Source: Prevotellaceae bacterium UBA6858 (GTDB taxonomy: Bacteria; Bacteroidota; Bacteroidia; Bacteroidales; Bacteroidaceae). From it: a stretch of DNA of 5,298 bases. Below the pieces are notes generated by a model, which saw only the letters and a list, made by a program, of their open reading frames with translations, did no database searches and was not told the DNA's origin. Positions 5,293-5,298 of the stretch are shown one piece after another (position 1 is the stretch's first letter; every line of letters begins with the position of its first letter). The stretch spans positions 201,716-207,013 of the forward strand of contig DKDC01000031.1 of assembly GCA_002451695.1 (NCBI GenBank). Reading direction: 5' to 3'. A program made the translations under genes and the position numbers.

Positions 5293-5298
5293 ATAATT
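5285..5298. repeat. 14-bp direct repeat, right copy at window edge
   Basis: Identical to bases 1-14 (TATCAGACATAATT). The match ends with the window, so the full repeat length is not visible here. Confidence 0.8.

Larger units (their letters stand above)
5003..5298. other. Intergenic region upstream of xth, no gene seen
   Basis: These 296 bases hold no convincing coding sequence. The only open frame (5023-5226, +) has an Arg/Lys/His-rich, feature-free product. What can be seen is the xth promoter candidate at 5055-5062, a loose AACGC/GCGTT inverted pair at about 5100-5126, two AT-rich hairpins at 5205-5252, and the GTCTGAT/ATCAGAC repeat at the right edge. No tRNA, CRISPR array or insertion-sequence end is visible. 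Confidence 0.7.

Noticed and set aside
1..5298. Defence system, CRISPR array or mobile element
   Set aside because: There are no nuclease-helicase partners, no regularly spaced repeat array, and no transposase, integrase or relaxase. The only nuclease is a standard DNA-repair enzyme.

Overview
The window looks like a chromosomal segment from a Bacteroidales bacterium (Prevotella/Bacteroides-like). The clues are a multi-repeat DUF349 protein with the C-terminal coiled coil seen in Bacteroidetes, A-rich rather than Shine-Dalgarno translation starts for most genes, candidate promoters of the Bacteroidetes TAnnTTTG type, a short lipoprotein signal ending in LASC, and a compact ExoA/APE1-like exonuclease III. 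The species cannot be fixed from the sequence alone.

Layout: 1-327 is non-coding and holds an inverted repeat at the left edge, a candidate promoter, and a strongly structured 5' leader. Next come corA (328-1254, +), a magnesium/cobalt channel; a five-repeat DUF349 protein of unknown function (1356-3275, +) ending at a strong intrinsic terminator; an unrecognised secreted lipoprotein (3365-4231, +); and, converging on it with a 15-bp gap, exonuclease III (4247-5002, -). The last 296 bases (5003-5298) are non-coding and hold the exonuclease promoter region and several hairpins.

The four genes do not form an obvious pathway (ion transport, an unknown cytoplasmic repeat protein, an envelope lipoprotein, base-excision DNA repair). 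They read as separately transcribed housekeeping or lineage-specific genes, not as a mobile or defence system.

The most interesting signal is in the corA leader. Bases 285-297 can pair with 315-327, a 13-position stem with one mismatch and one G-U that buries the GGAG ribosome site and ends directly before the ATG. Four of those bases (294-297) are also needed for a competing GC-rich hairpin (264-303), and a further upstream segment can compete for the foot of that hairpin. This is the architecture of a translational switch, and it matches no cation-sensing riboswitch that I recognise. The second oddity is that the first 14 and last 14 bases of the window are identical and belong to a small family of ATCAGAC/GTCTGAT repeats at both edges.
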